64,000 bases of DNA from Tenrec ecaudatus. Lineage: Eukaryota; Chordata; Mammalia; Afrosoricida; Tenrecidae. Position 1 is the first letter of the stretch, and every line of letters starts with the position of its first letter. Location: positions 124,483,731 to 124,547,730 of the forward strand of contig NC_134535.1 in assembly GCF_050624435.1 (NCBI RefSeq), read 5' to 3'. The notes beneath the pieces are model-generated. The model saw only the letters and a list, made by a program, of their open reading frames with translations. It was not told the origin of the DNA and searched no databases. This document shows positions 63,951 to 64,000 of the stretch, piece after piece. The translations under genes were made by a program, and so were the position numbers.

Positions 63951-64000
63951 TGAGTAGACATACGGACTGAACTTATAGTAGAGGGAGGTGGGACTACACC

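Overview
This is nuclear DNA from a placental mammal, almost certainly an afrotherian and probably a tenrec-like species. The pointers are dense tRNA-derived SINEs with the afrotherian 'AfroSINE' layout, many 3' ends of one L1 lineage, BovB-like RTE LINE remnants, and one short hAT element (377-568) that looks like a SPIN transposon. Among afrotherians I recall SPIN only from tenrec. The species call is inference.

Two multi-exon protein genes lie on the + strand. The first is AICDA (activation-induced cytidine deaminase). It has five exons from 3258 to 12126, all splice sites intact, and a 198-codon reading frame identical in length to human AID. Promoter boxes lie just upstream and a long 3'UTR runs to a poly(A) signal near 13927. 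The second is a CLEC4/Dectin-2-cluster C-type lectin receptor with six exons from 31712 to 55769. Its exons join in phase to give 212 residues. The short tail without an ITIM and the membrane segment resemble Dectin-2/DCAR, while the lectin domain most resembles CLEC4A (DCIR) and carries an EPS motif. AICDA next to the CLEC4 cluster agrees with human 12p13 gene order.

Layout: 1-3180 is upstream of AICDA (SPIN copy, SINEs, an RTE piece). 3181-13950 is AICDA. 13950-31600 is intergenic and repeat-rich, with a NOP56 processed pseudogene, a CTCACT-type array, a large L1 with an inverted second L1 piece, and a solo LTR. 31712-55769 is the lectin gene. Its 18-kb intron 3 holds an RTE LINE, a solo LTR, a decayed duplicate of the lectin gene's own exon 4, and a 7.5-kb ERV-L-type provirus with both LTRs, a tRNA-Leu primer site and a dUTPase-like segment but no room for env. 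55770-64000 is downstream sequence with SINE, L1 and LTR relics and no further gene that I can support.

The two genes are not an operon and share no pathway step. AID diversifies antibody genes in B cells, and CLEC4 lectins are myeloid pattern receptors. They are linked by ancient synteny. All family assignments come from recognition of sequence motifs by eye, without alignment software.
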